Of a DNA stretch of 64,000 bases, positions 31,272 through 39,529 are shown in pieces. The notes under the pieces are model-generated. The model searched no databases, was not told where the DNA came from, and was given only the letters and a program-made list of their open reading frames with translations. The translations under genes and the position numbers were made by a program. The first letter of the stretch is position 1; each line of letters opens with the position of its first letter. The stretch comes from Methylophaga sp. OBS3. GTDB lineage: Bacteria > Pseudomonadota > Gammaproteobacteria > Nitrosococcales > Methylophagaceae. The stretch is from NCBI RefSeq assembly GCF_026319325.1, contig NZ_JAPDMU010000004.1, forward strand, positions 1 through 64,000, in the 5' to 3' direction.

Positions 31272-32195
31272 TTAGCCTTTAGCAAACGCTTCGCATTGTT
31301 GTTGGGTCAGCATAAAGATGCCGTGACCACCGTTCTCGAAATCCAACCACATAAAGCCCGTTTCTGGCCATTTCTCGGAAACGGCTTCATCACTGTTGCC
31401 AACTTCAACAAACAGTAAGCCATCTTTTGTTAAGAACTCTGCTGCGCCACAAATAATCTTTTCAACAAGCGCTAGGCCATTGTCATCGGCGCGCAATGCC
31501 ATTGTTGGTTCATGCCGATACTCGGCAGGCAGTGTCGCCATTTCATCGTCACCAACATAAGGTGGATTACTAATAATCAAATCGTATTGTTGTGATCTAT
31601 CAAGGTTTGACCATAAATCAGACTCAATCAAAGTTAAACGATCCGTTAATAGATGTTTGTTTTGATTAATTTTGGCAACAGTTAAGGCGTCACTACTGAT
31701 ATCAACAGCATCCACTTCTGCTTCAGGAAATGCTATTGCCAGCGCGATAGCAATGCAGGCACTACCCGTGCACATATCTAAGATGCGATGTACTTCGGTT
31801 TCTTCATGCAACCATGGTGAAAACTGTTCATCAATGAGCTCTGCAAATGGCGAGCGAGGAATAAGGACACGCTCATCTACATAAAATGGTAAGCCAGCGA
31901 ACCAGGCTTCGTGGGTTAAATAGGGGACAGGAATATGGTTCTCAACGCGCTGTTTTACCAGATCTAAAAAATCCTGTTTTTCGTCAGTCGTTAGACGGGA
32001 GTCGAGAAAAATCTCAGGGAGATCATTAACGGGTAGGTTTAGGCAATGCAAAAGCAACTGTGCAGCTTCATTGAAGGCCGAGTCATTTCCATGACCATAA
32101 AATAATTGTGCCTCATGAAAGCGAGATGTTGCCCAACGAAGCAGGTCACGCAGTGTAAATAACTGCGTAGCTGCTGCTTGATAATCTACAGCCAT
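31272..32195 (-). CDS. prmB: Ribosomal protein L3 N5-glutamine methyltransferase
   Basis: 307 residues. SAM-binding motif LDMCTGSACIAIALA, and the glutamine methyltransferase motif SNPPYVGDDEM. The N-terminal helical region (LRDLLRWATSRFHEA and YGHGNDSAFNEA) is that of PrmB rather than PrmC. It methylates a glutamine of ribosomal protein L3. Overlaps the leuC stop by one base, so it may be cotranscribed with leuC. Confidence 0.92.
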   Translation of the reverse strand: MAVDYQAAATQLFTLRDLLRWATSRFHEAQLFYGHGNDSAFNEAAQLLLHCLNLPVNDLPEIFLDSRLTTDEKQDFLDLVKQRVENHIPVPYLTHEAWFAGLPFYVDERVLIPRSPFAELIDEQFSPWLHEETEVHRILDMCTGSACIAIALAIAFPEAEVDAVDISSDALTVAKINQNKHLLTDRLTLIESDLWSNLDRSQQYDLIISNPPYVGDDEMATLPAEYRHEPTMALRADDNGLALVEKIICGAAEFLTKDGLLFVEVGNSDEAVSEKWPETGFMWLDFENGGHGIFMLTQQQCEAFAKG

Positions 32196-33598
32196 TAGTG
32201 CGCTGTAATATCAACAAAGTGGCCGGCAACTGCAGCGGCGGCAGCCATTGCAGGGCTTACCAAGTGGGTACGACCACCTTGTCCTTGACGACCTTCAAAG
32301 TTACGGTTTGAGGTTGAGGCGCAGTGTTCACCTGACTCTAAGCGATCCGCGTTCATTGCCAAGCACATAGAACAGCCTGGATCACGCCACTCAAAGCCTG
32401 CCTCGATAAAGATTTTATCTAAGCCTTCTTGCTCTGCTTGTTGTTTAACTAAGCCTGAACCAGGCACGACCATGGCCTGTTTTAAAGTGCTAGCAACTTT
32501 GCCACCTTTAATGGCAGCCGCTGCTTCACGTAAATCTTCAATACGCGAGTTTGTGCATGAACCAATGAATACCCGGTCCAGTTTGATATCCGTAATGGCT
32601 TGGTTTGCAGACAAGCCCATATAGGCTAATGCTTTTTGCATACCGTTGCGTTTGACGGCATCTGTCTCAGTGGCAGGATCTGGAATGTTGGCACTCACCG
32701 GGACAACCATTTCTGGTGATGTTCCCCAAGTGACTTGTGGTTTGATATCTGCCGCTTTTAAAACCACAACTTTATCAAAATGCGCACCTGGATCTGAGTG
32801 TAATTCACGCCAAGCGGTAACTGCTTTCTCCCAATTTTCACCTTTTGGTGCGAATGGGCGGTCTTTTAGGTAATTAATCGTCGTATCGTCTACAGCGATC
32901 ATGCCAGCACGAGCACCAGCTTCGATGGTCATATTGCAAACAGTCATACGACCTTCAACACTTAATGCTTGGATGGCTTCACCAGCAAATTCAATTGCGT
33001 AACCTGTACCACCAGCGGTACCAATTTCACCAATGATAGCCAAGACAATATCTTTAGCTGTGATACCAGGATTCACATGACCTTCAACACGCACTTGCAT
33101 GTTTTTAGATTTACGTTGGATTAGGCATTGCGTAGCCATAACGTGTTCGACTTCAGAGGTACCAATACCAAAGGCCAAAGCACCAAAGGCACCATGCGTT
33201 GAAGTATGAGAGTCACCACAGACAACAGTCATGCCAGGCAAGGTCGCGCCTTGTTCTGGGCCAACAACATGCACAATACCCTGACGCATATCGTTTAAAC
33301 CAAACTCTGTGATGCCAAACTGCGAGCAGTTTTGATCCAATGTTTCGACTTGTAAGCGCGAGATAGGATCCGCAATACCTTGGTCGCGATTGCTCGTCGG
33401 CACATTATGATCTGGTGTCGCCAAGATCGAATTTAAACGGTAGGGCAAACGACCGGCCAAACGAAGACCTTCAAAGGCTTGCGGTGAAGTCACTTCATGG
33501 ACTAAATGGCGGTCAATATAGAGTAGCGCGGTGCCATCGCTCTCACTGCGAACTACGTGTTGATCCCATAATTTGTCGTAAAGTGTTTTTGCGGTCAT
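32195..33598 (-). CDS. leuC: 3-isopropylmalate dehydratase large subunit
   Basis: 467 residues. Aconitase-family enzyme of leucine synthesis; the [4Fe-4S] ligands are Cys348 (FIGSCTNSR), Cys409 and Cys412 ([11 protein letters not shown]). Needs the LeuD small subunit. Unusually, leuD and leuB do not follow; the next gene is prmB. ATG start with no clear ribosome site immediately upstream. Confidence 0.96.
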   Translation of the reverse strand: MTAKTLYDKLWDQHVVRSESDGTALLYIDRHLVHEVTSPQAFEGLRLAGRLPYRLNSILATPDHNVPTSNRDQGIADPISRLQVETLDQNCSQFGITEFGLNDMRQGIVHVVGPEQGATLPGMTVVCGDSHTSTHGAFGALAFGIGTSEVEHVMATQCLIQRKSKNMQVRVEGHVNPGITAKDIVLAIIGEIGTAGGTGYAIEFAGEAIQALSVEGRMTVCNMTIEAGARAGMIAVDDTTINYLKDRPFAPKGENWEKAVTAWRELHSDPGAHFDKVVVLKAADIKPQVTWGTSPEMVVPVSANIPDPATETDAVKRNGMQKALAYMGLSANQAITDIKLDRVFIGSCTNSRIEDLREAAAAIKGGKVASTLKQAMVVPGSGLVKQQAEQEGLDKIFIEAGFEWRDPGCSMCLAMNADRLESGEHCASTSNRNFEGRQGQGGRTHLVSPAMAAAAAVAGHFVDITAH

Positions 33599-33632
33599 AT
33601 TCGTGCACTACAACTGAGTAAATAAACGAGTC

Positions 33633-33654
33633 ATTATACAGCGATATATGCTGT
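33633..33654 (-). promoter_or_regulatory. Candidate leuC promoter with inverted repeat
   Basis: A perfect TATAAT reads toward leuC at 33638-33633. Directly behind it, in the spacer, lies ACAGC-GATATAT-GCTGT (33638-33654, plus strand). The half-sites face the wrong way for a LexA box. No good -35 is seen. Confidence 0.4.
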
Positions 33655-33702
33655 CGCTCTATGGACTCTTCAAGTCTGCAATGCTTGAGTGTTTTTTCAG
33701 GC

Positions 33703-33732
33703 AAAAAAAAGGCAGCCCGGAGGCTGCCTTTT
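33703..33732 (-). terminator. Terminator of the tal-hps-phi operon
   Basis: Stem GGCAGCC / GGCTGCC with a CGGA loop, eight A before it (T-run on the minus strand) and TTTT after it. Lies 25 bases past the phi stop codon. Confidence 0.9.
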
Positions 33733-33757
33733 CTGGCATAGCATTTCAGGAAAGTGA

Positions 33758-34291
33758 TTATTCCATGTTTGCGTGACGGTAACGCATATCTTCTTCTGCA
33801 ATACCTTTCTCGTGAATCAAGTAAGAAATGGTTGCTTCCAGAAAAATCAATGTCGACAGTTCAAACATAGTACCCATAGGCATGCCTTTGGTTGTCGCAA
33901 AGCTGTCATCGTTACCGATTTGAACAGTTTGATCTGCAATATCACCAATCGTTGACTTAGATTTTGAGCAAATCAAAATCACTTTAGCGCCTTCAGATTT
34001 AGCTTTATTGGCAAATGACACCAATTGCGTTGTTTCACCAGAACCAGAGATAACGATTAATAAATCGCCACTACGGATGCTTGGCGTAGCAACTTCGCCT
34101 TGCACATAGGTTTCATAACCACTATGCATCAATCTCATTCCTAGGAAATTACCTACCAGCTTGGAACGACCCGCACCGGTAATAAAGATGCGTTTGGCGT
34201 CATCACACATTGAAACCAATTTGGCTTCGTATGAATCGTCAGTCTGACCAAGGATGTCAGTGATTTTGTTTAAGAGTAGATCACGATGCAT
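33758..34291 (-). CDS. hxlB: 6-phospho-3-hexuloisomerase
   Basis: 177 residues with a single SIS domain. ITGAGRSKLVGNFLGMRL and VISGSGETTQLV bind the sugar phosphate. It converts D-arabino-3-hexulose 6-phosphate, made by the adjacent synthase, into fructose 6-phosphate, the second step of formaldehyde fixation in the RuMP cycle. Starts 26 bases after hps and is followed by a terminator. Confidence 0.95.
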   Translation of the reverse strand: MHRDLLLNKITDILGQTDDSYEAKLVSMCDDAKRIFITGAGRSKLVGNFLGMRLMHSGYETYVQGEVATPSIRSGDLLIVISGSGETTQLVSFANKAKSEGAKVILICSKSKSTIGDIADQTVQIGNDDSFATTKGMPMGTMFELSTLIFLEATISYLIHEKGIAEEDMRYRHANME

Positions 34292-34317
34292 TGTATTTTT
34301 CCTTATTTCTATAATGC

Positions 34318-34953
34318 TTAGGCTGCGTCAACCAGTGCACGCAGTTCTTTAGCAGATTCTGCTGGAGAAGGTGCGCCGTAGATAGCTGCACCAACAACAA
34401 CGATAGCCGCACCTGCTTGTACGCAGCTTTGGATAGTGTCTTTGTTGATACCACCAGCAACAGAAACTTTCAGACCCAGACCTAAACCAGTGATGGTTTT
34501 CAGATCTTCAAAAGGAGTTTGACCAGCAGCTTGTGCGTCAAGACCAGTGTGAACACCGATGATGTGAGCACCGTTAGCAGCAGCTTCTTTAGCAACAGCA
34601 GCTTTATCTTCAACACCGATCAAGTCGATTTGAGCTTCACCGTTGTTAGCGTTAGCAGCTTTGATAACACCTTTCATGGTAGCCATATCTGAAGCACCCA
34701 GAACAGTAGTGATATCACCACCAGCTTCAAAGAAAGGAGTCGCTTCGTATTCGCCAGCGTCCATAGTTTTCAGGTCAACCAAGATTTTCTTGTCTGGGTG
34801 AGCTGCTTTAAGCGCTTTAACCAGTTTCAGACCGTTGTACTTGATGCAAGGTGTACCGATTTCCAGGATATCAACGTAAGGAGCGACTTGTTCAGCCAGC
34901 GCCATAGTTGCGTCAAAATCCAGTGAGTCCAGAGCCATTTGAATTTCAGCCAT
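34318..34953 (-). CDS. hxlA: 3-hexulose-6-phosphate synthase, copy 1
   Basis: 211 residues of the orotidine-5'-phosphate decarboxylase superfamily. It condenses formaldehyde with ribulose 5-phosphate. The catalytic motif LVDLKTMDAGEYE and the phosphate-binding VSVAGGINKDTI and IVVVGAAIYG are clear. AGGAG precedes the ATG. Middle gene of tal-hps-phi; a very similar second copy lies at 36831-37472. Confidence 0.96.
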   Translation of the reverse strand: MAEIQMALDSLDFDATMALAEQVAPYVDILEIGTPCIKYNGLKLVKALKAAHPDKKILVDLKTMDAGEYEATPFFEAGGDITTVLGASDMATMKGVIKAANANNGEAQIDLIGVEDKAAVAKEAAANGAHIIGVHTGLDAQAAGQTPFEDLKTITGLGLGLKVSVAGGINKDTIQSCVQAGAAIVVVGAAIYGAPSPAESAKELRALVDAA

Positions 34954-35007
34954 GTTTTTTACTCCTATAAATTAAAAAATAATCCCAGCTTTTGTTTAAG
35001 GGACTTT

Positions 35008-35083
35008 CTAATCATCAATTAGAACAGCAGGCTGTTCCAAAAGACTGTTGTTGAGCCGGCAAGACTTTGCTAATCGGCTCAAC
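35008..35083 (-). repeat. Three tandem stem-loops between tal and hps
   Basis: Three inverted repeats follow each other: CTAAT-5-ATTAG (35008-35022), GAACAG-4-CTGTTC (35022-35037) and GTTGAGCCG-16-CGGCTCAAC (35050-35083), the last containing an inner GCAA/TTGC. None has a T-run on the minus strand. They could stabilise the hps-phi end of the transcript or mark a processing site. The 148-base gap holds no gene. Confidence 0.6.
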
Positions 35084-35102
35084 GAATGCTAATAAATTGC
35101 GA

Positions 35103-36086
35103 TTAGCCTTCCAGTTCTGCCAGACGTGTAGCCAGCAGGTCTTCCAGTGTTTCCAACGCTTTAGCAAAACCATCAATACCTTCTGACAGTTTTTCAGTTG
35201 CCATGCGGTCTTCAGCATGCATAGCGTCGAAAGTTTCTTTTGTCATTTCGATGCGTTGAACGTCAGATGATTGTGCATCTGCTTCGTTCAATTTACGTGG
35301 CAGTTCACCTTCAGTTGATTGCAGCTCATCCAGAAGGCCTGGAGAGATAGTCAACAAGTCAACACCTGCCAATTCAGTGATTTCACCAACGTTACGGAAG
35401 CTTGCGCCCATAACTTCAGTTTTCAAACCAAATTTCTTGAAGTAGTTGAAGATTTGCGTAACAGAAACCACACCTGGATCTTCTGCTGGTGCGTATGAAT
35501 CACGACCAGTGTCTTTCTTGTACCAGTCAAGGATACGACCAACGAAAGGAGAGATCAGTTGGATACCGTTTTCACCACAAGCAACAGCTTGGTGTAAACC
35601 AAATACCAATGTCAGGTTAGTGTGGATGTTTTCTTCTTCCAACACTTTCGCAGCCATGATGCCTTCCCATGTCGCTGCGATTTTGATCAGGATACGATCA
35701 CGTGAAACGCCAGCCGCTTCGTATTGAGCGATAAGGTCACGACCCTTAGCGATAGTTGCTTCAGTGTCGTAAGACAGACGTGCGTCAACTTCTGTAGAAA
35801 CACGACCTGGAACGATGTCTAGAATTTTCAGACCGAAAGATACAGCCAGGCGGTCAAATGCCAGTGTAGCAACTTCTGTTGCTGAAGCATCAGCACCCAG
35901 AGTTTCACGAGCAGCTTTCAACGTGTCATCAACAATGCTTTGGTATTGCGGCATTTGTGCTGCAGCAGTAATCAGTGATGGGTTAGTTGTTGCATCACGA
36001 GGAGTGTATTTTTCGATGGCTTGAATGTCACCGGTGTCGGCAACGACCACGGTCATTTGCTTCAGTTGATCAAGTAAGTTCGCCAT
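35103..36086 (-). CDS. tal: Transaldolase
   Basis: 327 residues. It exchanges a dihydroxyacetone unit between sugar phosphates and regenerates ribulose 5-phosphate for the RuMP cycle. The Schiff-base lysine is in [12 protein letters not shown] (about residue 136); DATTNPSLI and the [13 protein letters not shown] segment match the E. coli-type family, with a C-terminal helical extension. AAAGGT precedes ATG. First gene of tal-hps-phi. Confidence 0.96.
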   Translation of the reverse strand: MANLLDQLKQMTVVVADTGDIQAIEKYTPRDATTNPSLITAAAQMPQYQSIVDDTLKAARETLGADASATEVATLAFDRLAVSFGLKILDIVPGRVSTEVDARLSYDTEATIAKGRDLIAQYEAAGVSRDRILIKIAATWEGIMAAKVLEEENIHTNLTLVFGLHQAVACGENGIQLISPFVGRILDWYKKDTGRDSYAPAEDPGVVSVTQIFNYFKKFGLKTEVMGASFRNVGEITELAGVDLLTISPGLLDELQSTEGELPRKLNEADAQSSDVQRIEMTKETFDAMHAEDRMATEKLSEGIDGFAKALETLEDLLATRLAELEG

Positions 36087-36150
36087 GTGAGTACCTTTAT
36101 TACTTAGCTAATTAAATATAGTTTTATTGTCACTGTCGGGCGGGCTCAGT

Positions 36151-36179
36151 AAAAATTGCCGGCCAAAGCCGGCATTTTT
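36151..36179 (-). terminator. Terminator after the LTGVExYIR repeat gene
   Basis: Stem TGCCGGC / GCCGGCA with a CAAA loop, flanked by AAAAA and TTTTT, so it can work in both directions. It separates the repeat-protein gene from tal. A weak promoter for tal (CCGACA, 17 bases, TTTAAT on the minus strand) may lie just downstream. Confidence 0.85.
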
Positions 36180-36244
36180 CAGAGCCTAAAAATCATCAGC
36201 ACATGTTGGGCGTGCCGATAATGGTAGATCTGTTTGTAACGTGC

Positions 36245-36550
36245 TTAAGCTTTGCTACGGATGTAGCTTTCTACACCAGTCAGCGGCTTGCCGTTAGCAT
36301 TGCTACGGATGTATTTTTCAACACCGGTCATTGGTTTGTTGTTGCTCATCTTGTTACGGATGTAGCTTTCAACGCCAGTTAATTGTTGACCATTTTGTGC
36401 TTGGTTACGGATGTAACGTTCAACACCTGTCAAACCGTCGTTTGCTGAAGCTTTCGCAGCATCATTACCACAGCAGCTTGCGCTACTAGATGATGAAAAC
36501 AGGCCTTTAAAAAAGCCACAGATTGAAGCTAATAAACCTTTTTCACTCAT
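36245..36550 (-). CDS. Small protein with four LTGVExYIR repeats
   Basis: 101 residues from the ATG at 36550, chosen because CAGGGG lies eight bases upstream; an ATG 17 codons earlier has no such site. The N-terminus (MSEKGLLASICGFFKGLF) is amphipathic or weakly membrane-seeking. A serine run and paired Cys26-Cys27 follow. Then four repeats start at residues 40, 57, 74 and 90: L/M-TGVE-x-YIR, with spacings of 17, 17 and 16. I do not recognise a characterised function. It is monocistronic, with its own terminator, and sits between tal and the second hps gene. Confidence 0.8.
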   Translation of the reverse strand: MSEKGLLASICGFFKGLFSSSSSASCCGNDAAKASANDGLTGVERYIRNQAQNGQQLTGVESYIRNKMSNNKPMTGVEKYIRSNANGKPLTGVESYIRSKA

Positions 36551-36770
36551 GAGAAATACCCCTGTTACCTTTATTCGAACCCCATCTGCCCAACAATCCA
36601 ATGAGGTTGGTGCAACGGGTAAATTACTATTTTAGGTTTATTGTGGCAAGCCAACCCACTTTAGTAGACCTTCAATTATAGATCTGCTTTACGAGATTTG
36701 ACCACAGTCAACAGATGAGACTTTTGTTGTCTTAACTGTTGCGCATAACCCGGTGTGAATGAACCTTTAT

Positions 36771-36804
36771 AAAAAAAACGAGTGGCTAAAAGCCACTCGT
36801 TTTA
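36771..36804 (-). terminator. Terminator of hps copy 2
   Basis: Stem ACGAGTGGCT / AGCCACTCGT with an AAA loop, eight A before it and TTTT after it. Located 27 bases after the stop of hps copy 2. Confidence 0.92.
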
Positions 36805-36830
36805 GTCTTAACGAATTGCGTTAACTCCGC

Positions 36831-37472
36831 TTATGCAGCGTCAACCAATGCGCGCAGTTCTTTAGCTGATTCAGCTGGTGAAGGTGCACCGTAGATAGCA
36901 GCACCAACAACAACGATAGTAGCACCAGCTTGGATTGTTTTCTGGATGGTGTCTTTGTTCAGGCCACCAGCAACAGAAATACGAACACCCAGGTTCAGTG
37001 AAGCGATCGCTTGCAGGTCAGCAAATGGAGTTTGACCAGCTGCTTGTGCGTCCAGACCAGTGTGAACACCGATGATTTGCGCACCGTTTTTAGCTGCTTC
37101 AGTTGCAACAGCTTTTTTATCTTTAACGCTGATCAAGTCGATTTGAGCTTCTGCGTTGTTAGCGTTTGCAGCTTTGATTACGCCACCCATTGTTGCTTTG
37201 TCAGAAACACCCAGAACTGTACAGATATCTGCACCAGCTTCGTAGAAAGGAGTTGCTTCGTACTCACCAGCATCCATAGTTTTCAGGTCAACCAGGATCA
37301 GGTTGTTAGGGAATTTGGCTTTCAGCGCGGTAACGATTTCCAGACCGTTGTACTTGATGCAAGGGGTACCGACTTCCAGAATGTCGACGTAAGGGGCAAC
37401 TTGCTCTGCAAGTGCGATAGTTTGGTCGAAATCCAGAGAATCCAGAGCCATTTGAATAAGTGCTTTTGCCAT
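36831..37472 (-). CDS. hxlA: 3-hexulose-6-phosphate synthase, copy 2
   Basis: 213 residues, closely similar to copy 1 throughout; the last 22 residues are the same in both. The catalytic LVDLKTMDAGEYE, GVHTGLDAQAAGQTPF and VVVGAAIYGAPSPAES segments are kept, so it should be active. It is monocistronic, with a strong promoter, AGGAG before the ATG and its own terminator. Compared with copy 1 it has two extra N-terminal residues and several conservative changes. Likely raises formaldehyde-fixing capacity. Confidence 0.96.
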   Translation of the reverse strand: MAKALIQMALDSLDFDQTIALAEQVAPYVDILEVGTPCIKYNGLEIVTALKAKFPNNLILVDLKTMDAGEYEATPFYEAGADICTVLGVSDKATMGGVIKAANANNAEAQIDLISVKDKKAVATEAAKNGAQIIGVHTGLDAQAAGQTPFADLQAIASLNLGVRISVAGGLNKDTIQKTIQAGATIVVVGAAIYGAPSPAESAKELRALVDAA

Positions 37473-37532
37473 GCTGACATGCTCCTAAAAATTGATTTAA
37501 TTTATGGTTTTACGTTGAATTTACGCTCGCAG

Positions 37533-37562
37533 ACTATAAAGCAGTTGCTTTAGACCTGTCAA
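37533..37562 (-). promoter_or_regulatory. Strong sigma-70 promoter of hps copy 2
   Basis: On the minus strand, a perfect TTGACA (37562-37557) and TATAGT (37538-37533), one mismatch from consensus, are 18 bases apart. Transcription would begin about 55 bases before the start codon. Confidence 0.8.
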
Positions 37563-37676
37563 TTTTTAGGGCAATGCGCACTGTTATGGGGCGTGTTGTT
37601 GCTGGACAGGTTGATTTCAACTATGCGAGGCTTTGCTGCAAACGAGGTTGGATAAAACAACCTATCTATCAGCTAA

Positions 37677-38528
37677 ATGAGCAATAAGATGACATTAAAA
37701 ATAGATGATATTGGCGGTTTAATAATCGACATGGATGGCGTGCTTTGGCACGGTAATCATGCATTGCCGGGCTTGAGCGAGTTTTTTCAGACTTTGCGTG
37801 AGTTGGATATTCGCTTTGTTCTCGCCACCAATAATGCCAGCCTGACGCAGCAACAATATATCGATAAATTAGCCAACATGTCGGTTGATGTCGCGCCTTC
37901 TGAAATACTGACCTCCAGTATGGCGACTGCGCTTTATTTAAAAGAAAATTTACCTGAGGAACATCGACGAGTTTATGTCATTGGTGAAGCAGGATTAACT
38001 GAGCCCCTTGAAATACAGGGGTTTACTATTACTGATTTATATGAAGTTAATCAACCAGAAAAAGGCATCACAAATGTTGGCGCTGACATTGTGGTCTCTG
38101 GGCTAGACCGAAAGCTGACTTGGGATAAGCTCGCGACGGCGACACTAAATATTCGTGCGGGAGCGGCTTTTTATGCCACTAATGCAGATACGACTCTGCC
38201 AACTGAGCTTGGTGAAGTTATGGGAAATGGTGGCGTGATTGCTGCGCTAATCGCAGCGACCGATGTAAAACCTAAAGTAATAGGTAAGCCAGAGCCTATT
38301 TTGTATCAACAGGCATTAGAAATCCTAGGCACAAACCAACAGAATACGATTGCCATTGGGGATCGTTTGAATACAGATATTTTGGGTGCAGTTAATGCAG
38401 GAATGCGCAGTCTGATGGTGTTAACCGGAGTGTCTAGTGAGGCTGATTTGGCATCGATTGACTATGCACCGGATTGGATTTTGCCTGATTTACCTGCCGT
38501 GACAGCCACACTAAAAGCAAGCTTCTAA
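37677..38528 (+). CDS. HAD-IIA family sugar phosphatase (NagD-like)
   Basis: 283 residues. HAD motif I is IIDMDGVLWHG (about 18-28), motif II VLATNNAS, motif III/IV GKPEP and IAIGDRLNTDILGAVNAG. The cap arrangement is that of NagD/phosphoglycolate-type phosphatases. The substrate is probably a small phosphorylated compound. It reads away from hps copy 2 and is followed six bases later by dhaK, so the two may form an operon. Confidence 0.88.
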   Translation: MSNKMTLKIDDIGGLIIDMDGVLWHGNHALPGLSEFFQTLRELDIRFVLATNNASLTQQQYIDKLANMSVDVAPSEILTSSMATALYLKENLPEEHRRVYVIGEAGLTEPLEIQGFTITDLYEVNQPEKGITNVGADIVVSGLDRKLTWDKLATATLNIRAGAAFYATNADTTLPTELGEVMGNGGVIAALIAATDVKPKVIGKPEPILYQQALEILGTNQQNTIAIGDRLNTDILGAVNAGMRSLMVLTGVSSEADLASIDYAPDWILPDLPAVTATLKASF

Positions 38529-38539
38529 AGGATTTGACC

Positions 38540-39529
38540 ATGAAAAAAATCATTAACAACGTCGATGAACTGTTGGATGAAAGTTTAAATGGTTTTGCCA
38601 TTGCGCATCAGAACATTGTTGTTTTTAACCAAACACCGCGCTTTATTCAGCGTAAACAGATTGCGAGTAAACCCAAAGTCGCCCTTGTTTCTGGTGGTGG
38701 CAGTGGCCATGAACCATTACACGCAGGATTGGTAGGGCAAGGCATGTTAGATGCAGCTTGTCCGGGGCAAGTCTTTACTTCACCAACGCCAGATCAAATG
38801 TTAGCTGCTGCTGAGCAAGTGGAAAATGGTGCCGGCGTGCTTTTCATCGTCAAAAACTATGCAGGCGATGTCATGAACTTTGAGATCGCTGCAGAAATGT
38901 TGGACAAAGATAATGCGACAGTTTTAGTCGCCGATGATGTGTCTTTGCCTGCTGATCACAGTACTGGTCGACGCGGAGTTGCGGGGACTTTGATAGTTGA
39001 AAAAATCGTTGGTGCAGCCGCCGAACAAGGATTTGACTTGCAAGCTTGCAAAGCTATTGGTGAGAAAGTCGCGAAAAACACGGCATCAATGGGCTTAGCT
39101 TTAACCAGTTGTACAGTTCCTGCGGCGGGCAAGCCGACGTTTACCATAGGTGATGACGAGGTTGAAATTGGTGTTGGGATTCATGGTGAACGTGGCCGAG
39201 AGATTACAAAGCTGGTTGAAGCCAACCAACTTATCAGCAAGTTAACTGAAACGATTGATAAGGAGCTTCAACCAAAAGCCAGGCAGAAGGTGCTTTTGCA
39301 TGTGAACGGTCTAGGTGGGACACCACTAATGGAGTTGTATCTTGTCTTTGAGATTGCCGCAAAATATTGGCAAGACAAAGGGGTAGAAATTCACCGTTCT
39401 TTAGTTGGTAATTTCACTACCTCCTTAGATATGGCAGGATGTTCGGTGACCTTAACATTGCTCGATGATGAACTGACCGCACTGTGGGATGCACCAGTGC
39501 ATACTGCCGCATTACGTTGGGGATGTTAG
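38540..39529 (+). CDS. dhaK: Dihydroxyacetone kinase subunit DhaK
   Basis: 329 residues from ATG 38540, which has AAAGGA at a normal distance. DhaK binds dihydroxyacetone covalently through a histidine, here in GVGIHGERGRE (about residue 216). LVSGGGSGHEPLHAG and KNYAGDVMNFEIA complete the substrate site. It works with DhaL, encoded on the opposite strand with overlapping stop codons. No DhaM is seen, so the phosphate donor (ATP or PTS) is open. Confidence 0.93.
   Translation: MKKIINNVDELLDESLNGFAIAHQNIVVFNQTPRFIQRKQIASKPKVALVSGGGSGHEPLHAGLVGQGMLDAACPGQVFTSPTPDQMLAAAEQVENGAGVLFIVKNYAGDVMNFEIAAEMLDKDNATVLVADDVSLPADHSTGRRGVAGTLIVEKIVGAAAEQGFDLQACKAIGEKVAKNTASMGLALTSCTVPAAGKPTFTIGDDEVEIGVGIHGERGREITKLVEANQLISKLTETIDKELQPKARQKVLLHVNGLGGTPLMELYLVFEIAAKYWQDKGVEIHRSLVGNFTTSLDMAGCSVTLTLLDDELTALWDAPVHTAALRWGC

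Noticed and set aside
33638-33654. ACAG/CTGT inverted repeat as an SOS (LexA) box upstream of leuC
   Set aside because: The half-sites are in the reverse order of the LexA consensus.
35015-35218. Small minus-strand frame between tal and hps
   Set aside because: It overlaps the end of tal in another frame and the stem-loop region; composition (many W, K, C) is not protein-like.
36245-36550. Roughly 50-base periodic DNA repeats that look like a short CRISPR array
   Set aside because: The periodicity is the coding repeat LTGVExYIR; the reading frame is continuous with start, ribosome site and terminator, and the repeat units are not identical enough and have no spacers.
37011-37553. 180-residue open frame on the plus strand
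   Set aside because: It lies antisense to hps copy 2, is composed of cysteine/serine/valine-rich shadow sequence and has no ribosome site.
37741-37770. TGGCACG-like sigma-54 promoter
   Set aside because: The GG and GC elements are not ten bases apart and the site is inside the HAD phosphatase coding sequence.
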